From Prolixibacteraceae bacterium (GTDB lineage Bacteria; Bacteroidota; Bacteroidia; Bacteroidales; Prolixibacteraceae), in contig DPCJ01000148.1 in the NCBI GenBank assembly GCA_003516705.1, positions 1 to 35,055 on the forward strand: DNA of 35,055 nucleotides, given 5' to 3'. Of the stretch, positions 16,034 to 24,329 are shown one piece after another (position 1 is the stretch's first letter; each line of letters starts with the position of its first letter). A program made the translations under genes and the position numbers. The notes beneath the pieces are model-generated. The model was given only the letters and a program-made list of their open reading frames with translations. It was not told where the DNA came from and searched no databases.

Positions 16034-17779
16034 ATGCCGGAACAACGTCTGATAAATACTGCCCGGTCGGCCGACCTGGTTACCACAAAGGTGATTATAA
16101 ACGGTGCCGAACTTTCGCATACCATCGAAATATTGAGCATTGTGGTTGAAAAGGAAATCAACCGCATTCCAACGGCACGGCTTGTAATTACCGATGGCGA
16201 CCCCGCGGTGCAGGATTTTTCAGTCAGCAACCAGGAACTTTTTGTTCCGGGTAACGAAATTGAAATTACGGCAGGTTATCATTTCGAAGAAGAGGTGATT
16301 TTTAAGGGCATCATTATCAAACAAAACCTGAAAATAAGAACCGACCATTCGCTTTTGATTGTGGAATGCAAAGACATAACAGTAAAGCTCACCATTGACC
16401 GTAAAAGCAAATATTTTACCGATAAAAAAGACAGCGAAATCATTGAAGAAATTATTTCGGTTTATGCCATAGAAAATGAGATTGAAAGCACCGATGTGCA
16501 GCAAAAGGAAATGGTTCAGTTTAATGTTTCTGACTGGGATTTTTGTGTTTTGCGCGCACAGGTGAACGGCAAAATTTGTATTGCAGACGATGGAAAACTG
16601 AAAGTAAAAAGCCCAGGATACGATGGCGGTGAAGTTGAAACAGTTGCGTTTGGCGCTACTTTGCTGGATTTTGATGCCGAAATGGATGCACGTACACAGC
16701 TTTCGGGAGTTACCGGTTACAGTTGGGATTATGCCGCGCAGGAATTGGTTCAGACTGAAGCCGCAGCGCCTTCGGTAAATCTCAACGGGAATATCGCGTC
16801 GGGCGATTTGGCTTCGGTAATGAATGCCGGAAATATTGGTTTGCGCAGCGGCGGCGCAACTCCTGTGGATGAATTGCAACAGTGGGTTGATGCAAAAGCA
16901 TTGTTCAGCCAGTTGGCGAAAGTGCGCGGCAGGGTTAAGTTTCAGGGAATACCTGCGGTTAAACCCGATACGGTTTTGAAAATTGAAGGCGTTGGCGACA
17001 GGTTCAACGGGAAAGTTTATGTTACAGGTGTGCGCCACCAGATTACAGAAGGCAACTGGACAGTTGATGCACAGTTTGGCGTTGACACGCGTTGGTTTAC
17101 CGAAACCGTAAACATCAGCGATTTGCCGGCTGCCGGTTTAAATGCCGCTGTAAATGGTTTGCAAACAGGTGTTGTAACCCAGTTGGAAAGCGACCCCGAT
17201 GGTGAAGACCGTATTTTGGTGAAGCTGCCGGTGGTTGATAACGAAGTTCAGGGAACCTGGGCAAGGGTTTCAACGCTTGATGCCGGCGAAAACCGTGGTT
17301 CATTTTTCAGGCCCGAAATTGGCGACGAAGTAATTGTTGGTTTTATCAACGCAAATCCAAATGATGCTGTTGTACTTGGAATGCTGAACAGTAGCGCAAA
17401 ACCGGCTCCGATTGTTGCTTCAGACGATAATCATGAAAAAGGTTTTTTTACCCGTAGCGAAATGAAACTGGTTTTTAACGACGACAAAAAATCGGTATTA
17501 CTCGAAACTCCTGCAGGTAAAAAAATCAGTGTTGATGAAGACGCCGGAGTGATTCAGCTTGAAGATGAAAACGGTAATAAATTCACCCTCAATTCCGATG
17601 GAGTAACCATCGAAAGTTGTAAAGACGTGATAATTAAAGCTACCGGAGATGTAAAAATTGAAGGGATAAATATTGAGTTAAAAGCAAGCGCACAGCTGAA
17701 AGCTGAAGGATCGGCGGGAGCCGAATTGTCATCGGGCGCTACTGCAACAGTCAAAGGTTCAATAGTTCAGATTAATTAA
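16034..17779 (+). CDS. VgrG-like central spike protein (Afp8/Pvc8-like)
   Basis: The 581-aa protein starts at ATG 16034, 4 bp after the hub gene; an upstream in-frame start would overlap that gene. The layout matches VgrG/gp27-gp5: a hub domain (about 1-365), an OB-fold (about 375-455, 'GVVTQLESDPDGEDRILVKLP' to 'EIGDEVIVGFINANPNDAVVLG'), and a C-terminal beta-helix needle (about 480-581) with repeating short strands (KVIIKATGDVKIEGINI-like) ending in 'GSIVQIN'. A trimer forms the spike that punctures the target, capped by the PAAR tip encoded 1 bp downstream. No extra effector domain is attached. Confidence 0.95.
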   Translation: MPEQRLINTARSADLVTTKVIINGAELSHTIEILSIVVEKEINRIPTARLVITDGDPAVQDFSVSNQELFVPGNEIEITAGYHFEEEVIFKGIIIKQNLKIRTDHSLLIVECKDITVKLTIDRKSKYFTDKKDSEIIEEIISVYAIENEIESTDVQQKEMVQFNVSDWDFCVLRAQVNGKICIADDGKLKVKSPGYDGGEVETVAFGATLLDFDAEMDARTQLSGVTGYSWDYAAQELVQTEAAAPSVNLNGNIASGDLASVMNAGNIGLRSGGATPVDELQQWVDAKALFSQLAKVRGRVKFQGIPAVKPDTVLKIEGVGDRFNGKVYVTGVRHQITEGNWTVDAQFGVDTRWFTETVNISDLPAAGLNAAVNGLQTGVVTQLESDPDGEDRILVKLPVVDNEVQGTWARVSTLDAGENRGSFFRPEIGDEVIVGFINANPNDAVVLGMLNSSAKPAPIVASDDNHEKGFFTRSEMKLVFNDDKKSVLLETPAGKKISVDEDAGVIQLEDENGNKFTLNSDGVTIESCKDVIIKATGDVKIEGINIELKASAQLKAEGSAGAELSSGATATVKGSIVQIN

Positions 17780-17780
17780 A

Positions 17781-18071
17781 ATGGGAGCAGCAGCAAGAGT
17801 GGGAGATATGCACACCTGTCCGATGGTTACAGGCACAGTGCCACATGTGGGTGGCCCGGTGTTGCCTGCCGGTTGCCCCACGGTACTGATTGCCGGAATG
17901 CCGGCTGCACGTGTTGGCGATATGCTTACCTGTTCGGGACCGCCCGATACCATCATTAAGGGTTCAGCCACAGTAATGATAGGCGGAATGCCGGCTGCAC
18001 GGATGGGCGATTCCACGGCACACGGAGGAACAATTGTGGCAGGTTGTCCAACAGTATTAATAGGAGGATGA
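17781..18071 (+). CDS. PAAR-repeat spike tip protein
   Basis: The 96-aa protein consists of PAAR repeats: 'AARVGDMHTCPM', 'GCPTVLIAGMPAARVGDMLTC' and 'VMIGGMPAARMGDSTAHGG', with His and Cys residues placed to bind a metal ion and give a sharp cone. It caps the VgrG trimer. It is a bare tip without a fused toxin domain. Its gene is 1 bp from VgrG, and its stop lies just before the gp25-like start. Confidence 0.95.
   Translation: MGAAARVGDMHTCPMVTGTVPHVGGPVLPAGCPTVLIAGMPAARVGDMLTCSGPPDTIIKGSATVMIGGMPAARMGDSTAHGGTIVAGCPTVLIGG
18062..18067 (+). promoter_or_regulatory. Shine-Dalgarno site deciding the gp25-like start
   Basis: AGGAGG ends 6 nt before ATG 18074, an ideal distance. The alternative ATG 18068 would have no spacing, so 18074 is chosen although 18068 overlaps the PAAR stop (ATGA). 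Confidence 0.5.
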
Positions 18072-18073
18072 TT

Positions 18074-18484
18074 ATGGAAAACACAAATTCATTTTTGGGA
18101 AGAGGCTGGGCTTTTCCGCCGGCATTCAACCGAAATACACGTTCGGTGGAATTGGTGGAGGATGAAGCCGATATTCTGAACAGTCTCGAAATATTACTTT
18201 CAACCCGGCGGAATGAGCGGATAATGTTGCCCGGTTATGGTTGCAACCCCGACGAATTGTTGTTTAAACCACTCGATTTGGCGCTTAAAACTTACCTGGC
18301 CGACCAGATTAAAACTGCCATTCTTTATCACGAACCCAGAATTGATGTTACCCGTGTTTCAATGGAAGAATCGGGGATGCAGGATGGTGTGGTTCTGATA
18401 AAAGTTGAATTTGTGGTGCGAAAAACAAACTCAAGAAAAAATATGGTTTATCCATTTTATAAAAACGAAGGCAACGAATTGTAA
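18074..18484 (+). CDS. Baseplate wedge protein, gp25/GPW family (Afp9/Pvc9-like)
   Basis: The 136-aa protein fits the gp25-like lysozyme-fold baseplate family: 'LGRGWAFPPAFN', 'DEADILNSLEILLSTRRNERIM' (split here: DEADILNSLEILLST, RRNERIM), 'LPGYGCN' and 'FKPLD' are the standard landmarks. In CIS it seeds sheath polymerisation and links the hub to the wedge proteins. The start at 18074 follows a good ribosome binding site. It is followed 11 bp later by the large baseplate J-like gene. Confidence 0.94.
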   Translation: MENTNSFLGRGWAFPPAFNRNTRSVELVEDEADILNSLEILLSTRRNERIMLPGYGCNPDELLFKPLDLALKTYLADQIKTAILYHEPRIDVTRVSMEESGMQDGVVLIKVEFVVRKTNSRKNMVYPFYKNEGNEL

Positions 18485-18495
18485 TTAAGAAATTT

Positions 18496-21400
18496 ATGAG
18501 CCGTTGTGGAAAAGAAATATTAATTAACAGGGAAGGTTCGGATAAACACCAGCTATTTCCGGAAGCATTGAATCCTGATTTGGTAAAACTCAACGATTTC
18601 GGGTTGAAAGACTGGATGCAGTTTGCCGTTCGGTTTGCGGAGAAAGTCAATTTTTTCGAAACAACAAGTTACGAAATCCCATCGGGCAACTGGACTGACT
18701 TTTTTATTGCCGATAATGAGTTGAATGATTTTCTGAAATCGGTTTCCACCGGCAACAAAATTCCGCCGCATCTGGCACTTTTTGTAAGTTTTGTGGGGTT
18801 GCTGGAATATGCACAAAAACGCTTTAACCTGCTTACCAAAAGACATCTCGATTTTTATTATCAGCAGGTTTTACAAACCAAAAAGCTGGAAGCCACACCC
18901 GATGCTGTTCACCTGGTTTTTGAACTGGCAAAAAATTTTGTAAGCGAAAAAGTAGCTGCCGGAACACCTGTTGAAGCAGGTAAAGACGCCAGCGGCAAAA
19001 AGCTGATTTATAAAACCACTGAAGAAATTATTGTCAATAAAGCTAGGATAGCCGCTTTAAGAACTGTATATCATCAACCCGGACTGAATATTCTTAAAGT
19101 TGACAATACAGCCGGAGAACCGATTAAACCTGACGGGGCTAAAATGGACTTACCCGCGAAATGGTGGCCATTTGGTTATATCAACGATGCTGATTACGCC
19201 GAATTACCTGCTGCAAAAATTGGTTTTTCCATTGCCTCAAAACTGCTTGAAATGAGTACAGGGAACCGCGCAGTATTGATTTCAGTTCTATTCGATGCTT
19301 CTATAAAACCGGTTGATGCAAAAATACTTACAGAGAATCTGGAAATCAGCTGTACCGGAGAAAAAGGCTGGACAGCACCGCTGAAAGTTCTTCCTGAGAC
19401 ACCGAATGAATCGGGCAAAACAATATTTACCACAGGTGTTAAAAGTAAAGAAACCAAACTGGATATCACTTTTCTGATTCCTACAGATGAAAAGGCGATT
19501 GTAGCATTTAATCCCAAAATTCATAGTGGAAACTATCAGGTCGGATTACCCGTTTGCAGGGTACTAATCGATACTGGTAAAACTGATGGATATCAGTTGT
19601 TTGCCAACCTGGCATCACGAAAACTTGTGAATATTGTTGTAACCACCGAAGTGAGTGGAATAACCGATTTTTCATTAGCGAACGACCAGGGAAAATTAGA
19701 CAGCAGCAAACCGTTTTATCCGTTCGGAACTTTGCCGGTACGGAATGCAAATTTCAACCTCAGCCACCCCGAAATTTTCAGCAAACCCTGGAAAACTTTG
19801 AATTTTAACATCGACTGGAAAAATACACCGGTAAAAATCAATGGAAGTAAACGCGATTCGTTTACCGACCTGTATTTGCAATACAGGAAAAGCTACCAGC
19901 ACGATGCAAAAGCCGAAACTTATCTGAAGCTGAGCAGTGGTGTTACCGACCTGATTGTGGAAAATAATGCGCATTTTAATACATCGTTATCAGTTTGTAA
20001 CAAAGGGAAATGGCAGGTGAGCAAACCTGAAATGGTTTTGTTTAACTGGAAAAACGATAAATTCAGCACAAGCGAAACGGTAGTGAATAACAACACCTTT
20101 TTGCCCGATGCTGAAACTGTAATCAGGTTGTCGTCAAATAAGTCGTTTTACCACGAAATGTATCCCCGGATTTATGCGCTGGCACTCAGTTGTAACGATA
20201 AAAAAGTTCCCCTGCCCAACGAACCTTACACTCCGCTTGCCGAAAATATTTCAGTAGGCTACACAGCTGAACAGCAATTGTTTGCCACGGGTTCAACTAC
20301 CAACGAATCAGAATCACTTTTTGTTTATCACGAACACCCGTTTGGTCAATCGAAACTCTTGGTTCAAAATATAAAATCAGTCGGAATTGTTCCTGAATAT
20401 AAAACCGGCGGACAATTGTACATCGGTATTGCCGATACGTTGCCACGACAACAGATTTCGTTGTTGATTCAACTTTTTGAAGGCAGCGAAAACCCTGAAG
20501 TTGAAAGCTTCGGGCCAAATGAGAAAATTGAGTGGAGTGTGCTTTGCAACAACCAGTGGAAAGTTCTCGGGCCGGAGTCGGTGATATGCGATCAAACCGG
20601 AAATTTTCTTCAATCCGGACTTGTAAAAATTGCACTGCCAGCCGAAGCAACAGACATCAATACTGTTCTTCCGACAGGCTTAATCTGGTTAAAATCCTCG
20701 ATGCAAAAGGCTTACAATGCAGTTTGCAAGGTAATTGGTATCAATACACAGGCAGTTCAGGCCCGTTTTGAAAACAACGACAACGACCTGTCGCATCTGC
20801 TTTCGGGATTAAAGGAAAACACGGTCTCAAAACTGGCAGGTAAAGTGCCGGGTATAAAAGGTTTATCGCAACCCTACAGTTCGTTTGGCGGAAAAGCAGG
20901 GGAGGATGAAACAGCTTATTACCAGCGGATAAGTGAACGTTTGAGGCATAAAAACCGCGCAATAACTTTGTGGGATTACGAGCACCTGATACTTCTGAAT
21001 TTTCCTGAAATCTATAAGGTGAAATGTTTAAATCACACAAAACCGGGGATTGTAAACGATTCAGCAACAATTAGTTTTCTCTCGCCTGGCAATGTGCTTG
21101 TGGTGATAATCCCCGATATTCAGAACAAAAACGTATTCGATATTTTTGAACCTCGTGTAAGTCAATTAAAACTCAATGAAATAGAAGCGTTTATTAATAA
21201 ATACAATTCGCTTCATGTGAGTACACGGGTAATTAATCCGGGTTATGAAAAAGTGACAGTGAGCCTGAAAGTAAAATTCAGACCAGGTTTCGACGAAATT
21301 TATTACCAGCAGGTTTTGAATGACGATATTGTGAAAATGCTCTCCCCCTGGGCATTCGACAAAACGGCGGGTTTAAAATTTGGCATCACGCTGCATCGCA

Positions 21401-21567
21401 GTGCCGTGATAAACTATATCGAAAAGCTTGAATATGTTGATTATATCGAAGATTTGGTTTTAAGCAAAGCAACCGAAAACAACCTGGTGAATGTGGCGCC
21501 GGAAAACCCGGTTTCAATTTTAGTGTCGGCAAAAAAGCACAATATATCACTGGTTAAGGTGAAATAA
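18496..21567 (+). CDS. Baseplate J-like wedge protein (Afp11/Pvc11-like)
   Basis: The 1023-aa protein is a large eCIS baseplate component. Near residues 795-850 it contains 'GLSQPYSSFGGKAGEDE' and 'YYQRISERLRHKNRAIT' followed by 'WDYEHLILLNFPEIYKVKC', a signature of eCIS baseplate J-like (gp6-type) proteins. Its N-terminal region with 'DFFIADN' and 'KRHLDFYYQQVL' also fits. It should form the wedge ring with the Afp12-like protein encoded next. Length is normal for the family; no signal peptide or membrane segment is seen. Confidence 0.9.
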   Translation: MSRCGKEILINREGSDKHQLFPEALNPDLVKLNDFGLKDWMQFAVRFAEKVNFFETTSYEIPSGNWTDFFIADNELNDFLKSVSTGNKIPPHLALFVSFVGLLEYAQKRFNLLTKRHLDFYYQQVLQTKKLEATPDAVHLVFELAKNFVSEKVAAGTPVEAGKDASGKKLIYKTTEEIIVNKARIAALRTVYHQPGLNILKVDNTAGEPIKPDGAKMDLPAKWWPFGYINDADYAELPAAKIGFSIASKLLEMSTGNRAVLISVLFDASIKPVDAKILTENLEISCTGEKGWTAPLKVLPETPNESGKTIFTTGVKSKETKLDITFLIPTDEKAIVAFNPKIHSGNYQVGLPVCRVLIDTGKTDGYQLFANLASRKLVNIVVTTEVSGITDFSLANDQGKLDSSKPFYPFGTLPVRNANFNLSHPEIFSKPWKTLNFNIDWKNTPVKINGSKRDSFTDLYLQYRKSYQHDAKAETYLKLSSGVTDLIVENNAHFNTSLSVCNKGKWQVSKPEMVLFNWKNDKFSTSETVVNNNTFLPDAETVIRLSSNKSFYHEMYPRIYALALSCNDKKVPLPNEPYTPLAENISVGYTAEQQLFATGSTTNESESLFVYHEHPFGQSKLLVQNIKSVGIVPEYKTGGQLYIGIADTLPRQQISLLIQLFEGSENPEVESFGPNEKIEWSVLCNNQWKVLGPESVICDQTGNFLQSGLVKIALPAEATDINTVLPTGLIWLKSSMQKAYNAVCKVIGINTQAVQARFENNDNDLSHLLSGLKENTVSKLAGKVPGIKGLSQPYSSFGGKAGEDETAYYQRISERLRHKNRAITLWDYEHLILLNFPEIYKVKCLNHTKPGIVNDSATISFLSPGNVLVVIIPDIQNKNVFDIFEPRVSQLKLNEIEAFINKYNSLHVSTRVINPGYEKVTVSLKVKFRPGFDEIYYQQVLNDDIVKMLSPWAFDKTAGLKFGITLHRSAVINYIEKLEYVDYIEDLVLSKATENNLVNVAPENPVSILVSAKKHNISLVKVK

Positions 21568-21580
21568 ACAGCATTTGATT

Positions 21581-24328
21581 ATGGCAGAAAGCAGTGGATA
21601 TACTTCGATACCCAAAAAGGTGGAAACAGGCGATGACCTTGACTACGCCTTTTTGCGAAAAGTCGGTCTGAAGCATTTAGAACAGCTTTCAGGTGGTTTG
21701 TGGACTGATTTTAACAGTCACGACCCCGGTGTAACCATTCTCGAAATGCTTTGTTATGCCATTACCGATTTGGGCGCCCGTATTGAAATGCCCATCGAAA
21801 ATTTGCTTGCTCCTGAAAATGAAGAGGATAACCCGGTGAGTCGTCAGTTTTTCACTGCTTCACAGATTTTTCCTTCGAAACCGGTTACTGAATCGGATTA
21901 TCGAAAATTATTTATCGATATCGGTGGAGTTAAAAACTGCTGGTTGCAACCTTTTGAAAAGCAAGTATTTGTTGATTGTAAAAACGATAAAATTGCCTAC
22001 GCAACCGATAAATTGAAGAAAGTGACAGGCAGTTTTAACCTGCAGGGACTTTATACAATAATCGTAGATTTTGATGAGCCGGATGAAAAGCTTTTTCCGA
22101 CTGATGCCGCAAAAAATGAGGAATACAAATGCATTGCAGGTGAAATCACAAAACTGTATCATGCCAACCGCAATTTGTGCGAAGATTTGGTGGAGGTAAA
22201 AAAGGTGGAACGGCACCCGATACTGGTTTGTGCAGCATTCGAAGTAAAACCCGATGCTGATGAGGAGTTAATTCATGCACAGGTTTTAAGAACAATCGAT
22301 AATTATTTTTCGCCACCGATAAAGTTTTATTCATTGCAGCAAATGGTTGAGAAAGGTTATTCAATCGATCAGATATTCGAAGGTCCGCTGCTTGGCAGTG
22401 GTTTTATCGACGAAACTGAACTCGAAAACGCCCGTTTGCGCGAGGAAGTGAGACTCTCAGATTTGGTTCAGGAAATCATGAAAATCGATGGAATAACAGC
22501 CATCAAAGACATTTCAATTCAGGATGGAAATCAGGAAAATCCTGATGCAGGAAGCTGGCTCATTTCAATTGAAAAAGGGAAAAAACCGTTCAGGTCGTTC
22601 GACAGCGCTTTCAGCTATTATAAAGGAGTTTTGCCTGTAAACATCAATAAATCAAAAGTTGAGGAATACCTCAATGCGTTCAGCGAAAACGAAAAAGCCG
22701 AAAAAGAGAAGGCAAAGGCAGATATGATTCCCGAAATTCCTGAAGGAATTTACATTGGAACTTCTGAAACAACTACAATTCAAAACGATTTTCCTGAAAA
22801 TTACGGAATCGGGCGCGCCGGACTTCCGCCCTGGGCCGACGAAGCTCGAAAGGCAAAAGCAAAGCAACTAAAGGGATATTTGCTCTTTTTCGACCAGGTG
22901 CTGGCGAATTATTTTACGCATCTGGGCAAAGTAAAAGATTTGTTGTCAGTCAATCAGCACCTGAAAACAACCTGGTTTGCGCAGGCTGTGAGCGATATTG
23001 CAGGTTTTGATGAATTGGTTAACGATTACAGCAATGAAGCTGAAAATCTTACAGCTTCACTTTTTTCACACATTAAAAACAACGACGAACGTAGGATTCA
23101 GTTACTCGACCATCTGATTTCGCGTTTCGCTGAAAAATTCAGCGATTATGCATTTCTGATGAAGCAACTTTACGGGAAATATGCCACTACTGCAGCAATT
23201 GAAGCCCGTGAGCGGTTTCTTTCGGAATACGGCGATATTTACGAATACGGTATTTTACAAAACCGTGGAATTGGCAACTGGCGGGGGAGTGCTTTTAATT
23301 ATTTTATGCAGGCAGCCGAAAATTTATGGGACACTTCCAATGTTTCGGGAATTGAAAAACGAATTGCCCTGCTGGCCGGAATGAAAAATTACACCCGCCG
23401 CAATCTGTCGGTTTCGTGCGTCGAGTTTTACAGTCTGACCGATGCCGATAATAAGAAGGTTTTCCGATGGAGAATTCGCAACAGTTCAGCACAAATAATT
23501 CTTTCGGCCACGCAGAATTACAAATCTGTGCGTGTGGCGCAAAGCGAGCTAAATCTTGTGGTGCTTAAAATTCTGGAAACCACTGTGGCTGAGATTGAAA
23601 AAGCTTTTGAAAACGAAATAACTGACGAAACTGAAATCGGAAATTTTGAAATTCAGCAATCGGAACTGGGGAAATTTTCATTCGATGTGATTAACCGCGA
23701 TGCTGACCCCGACAGTGTAAACCGGATTATTGCGCGACAATATTCATACAGCACTTCGAAGGAAGAGTTAAAAGCATCGCTTACCGAACTTATCAATTTT
23801 ATGGCCGGGGAGTTTACCGAAGAAGGAATGTTTGTGGTTGAACATATTTTGCTCAGGCCCGATGTTACAAAAACCGATATTCCGCTAAACCAGTTTATGC
23901 CTGTATGTACCGATGATTGTACAAGTTGTCATCCGGTTGACCCCTATTCGTTTCGGGTAACTGTGGTTTTACCCGGCTGGACTTACAGGTTTTCAAATCC
24001 TGATTTCAGAAAGTTTATGGAAGAACTCATCAGAAGCGAAATGCCTGCCCACATTCTGGCGCGGATTTGCTGGATTGGCAACCGTTTAACCAACGACCCT
24101 GACCCCGAAAACGAAATGGTAAAGTTTGAAGCACTTTACAAAGACTTTCTGTTGGCAAAAACAAATTCAGGTCAGCAACAAAATAGTACAAAACTTAAAG
24201 CTTTCATAAAAATATTAAGCGAACTCAATTCAATTTATCCGACCGGCCGTTTGCTCGATTGCGATGAGGAATCGGATGCTGTGGAAGGCAGAATAATACT
24301 GGGAAGTACAAAACTCGGAAACCTTTAA
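21581..24328 (+). CDS. Second large baseplate wedge protein (Afp12/Pvc12-like)
   Basis: The 915-aa protein begins at ATG 21581, 13 bp past the previous gene; an in-frame TTG at 21575 is less likely. 'GLWTDFNSHDPGVTILEML' followed by 'CYAITDLGARIEMP' at about residues 45-80 is the typical opening of gp6/baseplate J-related wedge proteins. A central region has 'LLFFDQVLANYFTHLGKVKDLL', and 'VEHILLRPDV' lies near residue 760. Near the C-terminus 'SEMPAHILARICWI' is another conserved block. It probably pairs with the Afp11-like protein to form the outer baseplate wedge. A short Cys cluster (CTDDCTSCHP) near residue 775 could bind metal. Confidence 0.88.
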   Translation: MAESSGYTSIPKKVETGDDLDYAFLRKVGLKHLEQLSGGLWTDFNSHDPGVTILEMLCYAITDLGARIEMPIENLLAPENEEDNPVSRQFFTASQIFPSKPVTESDYRKLFIDIGGVKNCWLQPFEKQVFVDCKNDKIAYATDKLKKVTGSFNLQGLYTIIVDFDEPDEKLFPTDAAKNEEYKCIAGEITKLYHANRNLCEDLVEVKKVERHPILVCAAFEVKPDADEELIHAQVLRTIDNYFSPPIKFYSLQQMVEKGYSIDQIFEGPLLGSGFIDETELENARLREEVRLSDLVQEIMKIDGITAIKDISIQDGNQENPDAGSWLISIEKGKKPFRSFDSAFSYYKGVLPVNINKSKVEEYLNAFSENEKAEKEKAKADMIPEIPEGIYIGTSETTTIQNDFPENYGIGRAGLPPWADEARKAKAKQLKGYLLFFDQVLANYFTHLGKVKDLLSVNQHLKTTWFAQAVSDIAGFDELVNDYSNEAENLTASLFSHIKNNDERRIQLLDHLISRFAEKFSDYAFLMKQLYGKYATTAAIEARERFLSEYGDIYEYGILQNRGIGNWRGSAFNYFMQAAENLWDTSNVSGIEKRIALLAGMKNYTRRNLSVSCVEFYSLTDADNKKVFRWRIRNSSAQIILSATQNYKSVRVAQSELNLVVLKILETTVAEIEKAFENEITDETEIGNFEIQQSELGKFSFDVINRDADPDSVNRIIARQYSYSTSKEELKASLTELINFMAGEFTEEGMFVVEHILLRPDVTKTDIPLNQFMPVCTDDCTSCHPVDPYSFRVTVVLPGWTYRFSNPDFRKFMEELIRSEMPAHILARICWIGNRLTNDPDPENEMVKFEALYKDFLLAKTNSGQQQNSTKLKAFIKILSELNSIYPTGRLLDCDEESDAVEGRIILGSTKLGNL

Positions 24329-24329
24329 A

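Noticed and set aside
16220..17038. A 272-codon open frame on the minus strand
   Set aside because: It lies entirely within the VgrG-like gene on the opposite strand; its composition is unlike a real protein and it matches no family I know.
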